Assembly: GCF_014203535.1 (NCBI RefSeq)
Contig: NZ_JACHJI010000002.1
Location: 186,001-250,000, forward strand
DNA: 64,000 bases
Direction: 5' to 3'
From: Streptomyces griseomycini
Lineage (GTDB): Bacteria; Actinomycetota; Actinomycetes; Streptomycetales; Streptomycetaceae
This document shows, piece after piece, positions 62,192 to 64,000 of this stretch (its first letter is position 1; each line of letters begins with the position of its first letter). Position numbers and translations under genes: made by a program. Under the pieces are notes generated by a model. The model ran no database searches, had not been told where the DNA came from, and saw only the letters and a list, made by a program, of their open reading frames with translations.

Positions 62192-62836
62192 GTGACAGCC
62201 ATCGAGCAGACAGAGGCGGTACGCCCGAGGGGGACACGCCTGCCGCGCCGGGCCCGACGGAACCAGCTGTTGGGCGCCGCCCAGGAAGTCTTCGTCGCAC
62301 AGGGCTACCACGCGGCCGCGATGGACGACATCGCCGAACGCGCCGGCGTCAGCAAGCCGGTGCTGTACCAGCACTTCCCGGGCAAGCTCGATCTCTACCT
62401 CGCCCTGCTGGACCAGCACTGCGAGTCACTGATCCGGTCGGTGCGCCACGCGCTCGCGTCGACGACCGACAACAAGCAGCGCGTCCGGGCGACCATGGAC
62501 GCCTACTTCGCGTACGTCGAGGACGACGGCGGCGCCTTCCGCCTGGTCTTCGAGTCGGACCTGACGAACGAGCCCGCCGTGCGCGAGCGCGTCGACAAGG
62601 TGACCAACGACTGCGCGGAGGCGATCTGCGACGTGATCGCCGAGGACACCGGGCTCTCGCGGGCGGAGTCGATGCTGCTCGCCTCGGGGCTGGGCGGACT
62701 CGCCCAGGTGGTGGCCCGGTCCTGGCTGCACAGCGACCGCAGCGTGCCGCGTGACCAGGCGGTGCAGCTGCTGACCTCGCTCGCCTGGCGGGGCATCGCC
62801 GGATTCCCGCTGCACGGCAACGACCAGCAGCACTGA
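62192..62836 (+). CDS. TetR-family transcriptional regulator
   Basis: A 214-residue TetR regulator. The helix-turn-helix is MDDIAERAGVSKPVLYQHFPGKLDLYLALL (residues about 45-72), and the remainder is helical (DAYFAYVEDDGGAFRLVFESDLTNEPAVRERV). GTG at 62192 with GGAGG before it gives the best start; an ATG at 62168 is possible. As I recall, the mycobacterial counterpart is Rv3208, also followed by the DUF3107 gene. The target is unknown. Confidence 0.9.
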   Translation: MTAIEQTEAVRPRGTRLPRRARRNQLLGAAQEVFVAQGYHAAAMDDIAERAGVSKPVLYQHFPGKLDLYLALLDQHCESLIRSVRHALASTTDNKQRVRATMDAYFAYVEDDGGAFRLVFESDLTNEPAVRERVDKVTNDCAEAICDVIAEDTGLSRAESMLLASGLGGLAQVVARSWLHSDRSVPRDQAVQLLTSLAWRGIAGFPLHGNDQQH

Positions 62837-62988
62837 CCGCACGGGCGGACACCGGCGGTCGTTCGTTCCCGGCGGCTGTTCGCTCCTGGCGTGGCCGGGC
62901 GAAGCGTGTCCGTCCCCTCACCGGGCTAATGTGTGCTGGTACGGCGCGGAAGGTCGCGCACTTCACTGACCGTCGGAGGGACATAGCC

Positions 62989-63216
62989 GTGGAGGTCAAG
63001 ATCGGCGTGCAGCACGCGCCCCGCGAGATCGTTCTGGAGAGCGGTCAGAGCCCCGAGGAGGTCGAGCGCGTGGTGGCCGAGGCGCTGGCCGGGAAGGCTC
63101 AGCTGCTGAGCCTCGTGGACGAGCACGGCCGCAAGGTCCTGGTACCGGCCGACCGCCTCGCGTACGTCGAGATCGGCGAGCCGGCCCCACGCAAGGTGGG
63201 CTTCGGCGCGCTGTAG
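62989..63216 (+). CDS. DUF3107 protein (TB9.4-like), 75 residues
   Basis: A 75-residue protein of the DUF3107 family, MEVKIGVQHAPREIVLES at the start and GELAPRKVGFG-like end (EIGEPAPRKVGFGAL). GTG at 62989 has GGAGG nine bases upstream. It lies 152 bases after the TetR gene, the same order as Rv3208-Rv3208A in mycobacteria, as I recall. It ends at a 21-bp hairpin. The function is unknown. Confidence 0.9.
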   Translation: MEVKIGVQHAPREIVLESGQSPEEVERVVAEALAGKAQLLSLVDEHGRKVLVPADRLAYVEIGEPAPRKVGFGAL

Positions 63217-63243
63217 GCGACGACCGGCGCACGACCAGCAGTC

Positions 63244-63291
63244 GGGGAAGGGCCCGGCGGTGCCGTACGCGGCACCGCCGGGCCCTTCCCC
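63244..63291. terminator. Strong hairpin terminator after DUF3107
   Basis: A 21-bp perfect stem (63244-63264 with 63271-63291) and the 6-base loop GTACGC, 27 bases past the stop. Confidence 0.85.
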
Positions 63292-63419
63292 GTTCGCGGG
63301 GGGAACCGTTCACGGGAAGAGCACGGTTCCTCCACAGAGGAGGATTAGATTCCGCAGGTCAGGGGTAAGACGGGCTACGACCGATGTGAGCAGGCCGGCC
63401 ATGTGGGAGGGACCCCGAC

Positions 63420-63689
63420 ATGCTCCTGGAAGCACTCAGCTCCGCGATCCTCGGCCTCGCTCTGGCGTGGGCGGCCACACGCCGCCTGCCGCACCGCTTC
63501 CCCGCCCGCGCCCTGGTCCTGCCGACCGGCGTGGCCGGATCCCTCTTCGGCGCCTTCCTGACGCACACCGCGCTGGACGCCGTGAACCTGGCGACGCTCC
63601 TGCTCGGCGCGGTGACCGTCTCCGTGGCCTCCCTCTCGCTGCTGCTGCGTCCCGCGGGAAGACTTCGTCGCCGATCGGCGACCGCCTGA
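63420..63689 (+). CDS. Small membrane protein, 89 residues
   Basis: An 89-residue protein with about three hydrophobic segments (LSSAILGLALAWAAT, GVAGSLFGAFLTHTAL, LATLLLGAVTVSVASLSLLL) and a basic C-terminus (GRLRRRSATA). The ATG at 63420 is preceded by GGGAGGG at eight bases. A TTAGAT/TAGATT -10-like sequence lies near 63345. It resembles a Streptomyces small-membrane-protein family without assigned function. It converges on the partial gene at the right edge. Confidence 0.7.
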   Translation: MLLEALSSAILGLALAWAATRRLPHRFPARALVLPTGVAGSLFGAFLTHTALDAVNLATLLLGAVTVSVASLSLLLRPAGRLRRRSATA

Positions 63690-63733
63690 CCGGTCGCCGA
63701 CGGCGACGCGGGCCCTGACGAGCCGGACCGGCG

Positions 63734-64000
63734 TCAGGCCGCCAGCCCCAGCGCCGCCATCCGCTTGGTGTGCGCCTCGGTGATCCGGGAGAACATCCTG
63801 CCGACCTCGGCGAGGTCGAAGCCGTCCGCGACACCGCCCACGAGCATCGTCGACAGCGCGTCCCGGTCGGCGACCACCCGCTGGGACTGCGACAGCGCCT
63901 CCCCCATCAGCCGCCGCGCCCACAGCGCGAGCCGCCCGCCCACGCGCGGGTCCGCGTCGATCGCCGCGCGCACCTTCTCCACGGCGAAGCCGCCGTGTCC
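63734..64000 (-). CDS. Ferritin-like fold protein, C-terminal part only (gene runs off the right edge)
   Basis: The last 88 residues of a gene whose start lies outside the window. The visible helical part (RAAIDADPRVGGRLALWARRLMGEALSQSQRVVADRDALSTMLVG and MFSRITEAHTKRMAALG) resembles the ferritin-like fold protein that I recall near DUF3107 in Streptomyces and mycobacteria. No metal-ligand motif can be confirmed from the visible part. It stops at 63734 and converges on the small membrane protein gene. Confidence 0.7.
   Translation of the reverse strand, partial: GHGGFAVEKVRAAIDADPRVGGRLALWARRLMGEALSQSQRVVADRDALSTMLVGGVADGFDLAEVGRMFSRITEAHTKRMAALGLAA

Noticed and set aside
62001..62195. 64-codon frame between the acidic protein and the TetR gene
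   Set aside because: No ribosome-binding site, no resemblance to a known family, and unlike neighbours it uses AT-richer codons. Probably promoter DNA.
1..64000. CRISPR array, prophage, insertion sequence or integrase gene
   Set aside because: No regularly spaced repeats, transposase or phage structural genes were seen. All longer repeats are described above.

Overview
This window reads as chromosomal core DNA of a Streptomyces. G+C is very high, codon use is strongly GC3-biased, the transcription units are short, and the gene order appears to match the S. coelicolor chromosome around SCO5166-SCO5218. From memory, much of the same order is kept in Mycobacterium tuberculosis (whiB7-uvrD2-mrx1-nudC-adnB-adnA, an ATL gene, moeB/moeZ, and a TetR-DUF3107 pair). 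All gene numbers here are recalled, not looked up.

Layout. 1-3.5 kb: a partial membrane gene, rsrA, sigR with its own sigma-R promoter, an alpha/beta hydrolase and a SRAP (HMCES/YedK) protein. 3.5-11.5 kb: an M50-type membrane peptidase, aroA, rsgA, a SugE/Gdx exporter, a TetR regulator, hisN, a CBS-pair protein, and a catalase divergent from a Fur-family regulator. 11.6-14.3 kb: two identical initiator tRNAs flanking a Sel1/TPR-repeat gene. 14.3-23.4 kb: UPF0182 membrane protein, PPA1309-family protein, PDZ/Lon-like protease, moaE, an SDR, a zincin and a Nudix protein. 23.4-27.4 kb: two AIM24 genes, a TerD-AIM24 fusion and a YgjP-like metallopeptidase. 27.6-30.2 kb: an E1/ThiF-like gene overlapping an ABC1 kinase gene.

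30.2-31.9 kb holds wblC (whiB7) with a complete leader: an A-tract promoter, a 104-codon upstream ORF and an intrinsic attenuator. uvrD2, mycoredoxin, a tRNA-Arg(CCG)-like gene, nudC, an M20 peptidase, adnB, adnA and an alkyltransferase-like gene follow (31.9-45.1 kb), forming a DNA-repair and redox block. 45.3-52.6 kb: an LPG-synthase-type membrane protein fused to a kinase-like segment, two tandem secreted S33 peptidase-like lipoproteins, and a two-domain universal stress protein. 52.7-58.8 kb: moeZ with a sigma-R promoter, then a four-gene cluster (PelF-type glycosyltransferase, membrane protein, NAD-dependent epimerase, spherulin-4-like protein) that looks like a small exopolysaccharide system. 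59-64 kb: a DUF3152 metalloprotease-like protein, an alpha/beta hydrolase, a small acidic protein, a TetR regulator, a DUF3107 protein, a small membrane protein and a partial ferritin-like gene.

Two themes connect the region. First, three exact sigma-R promoters (GGAAT-N18-GTT) precede sigR, the mycoredoxin and moeZ, so the thiol-stress sigma factor controls several genes in its own neighbourhood. Second, many genes start six to nine bases after a TANNNT -10 element with no ribosome-binding site, which suggests leaderless mRNAs. No CRISPR array, prophage, insertion sequence or secondary-metabolite cluster was seen.
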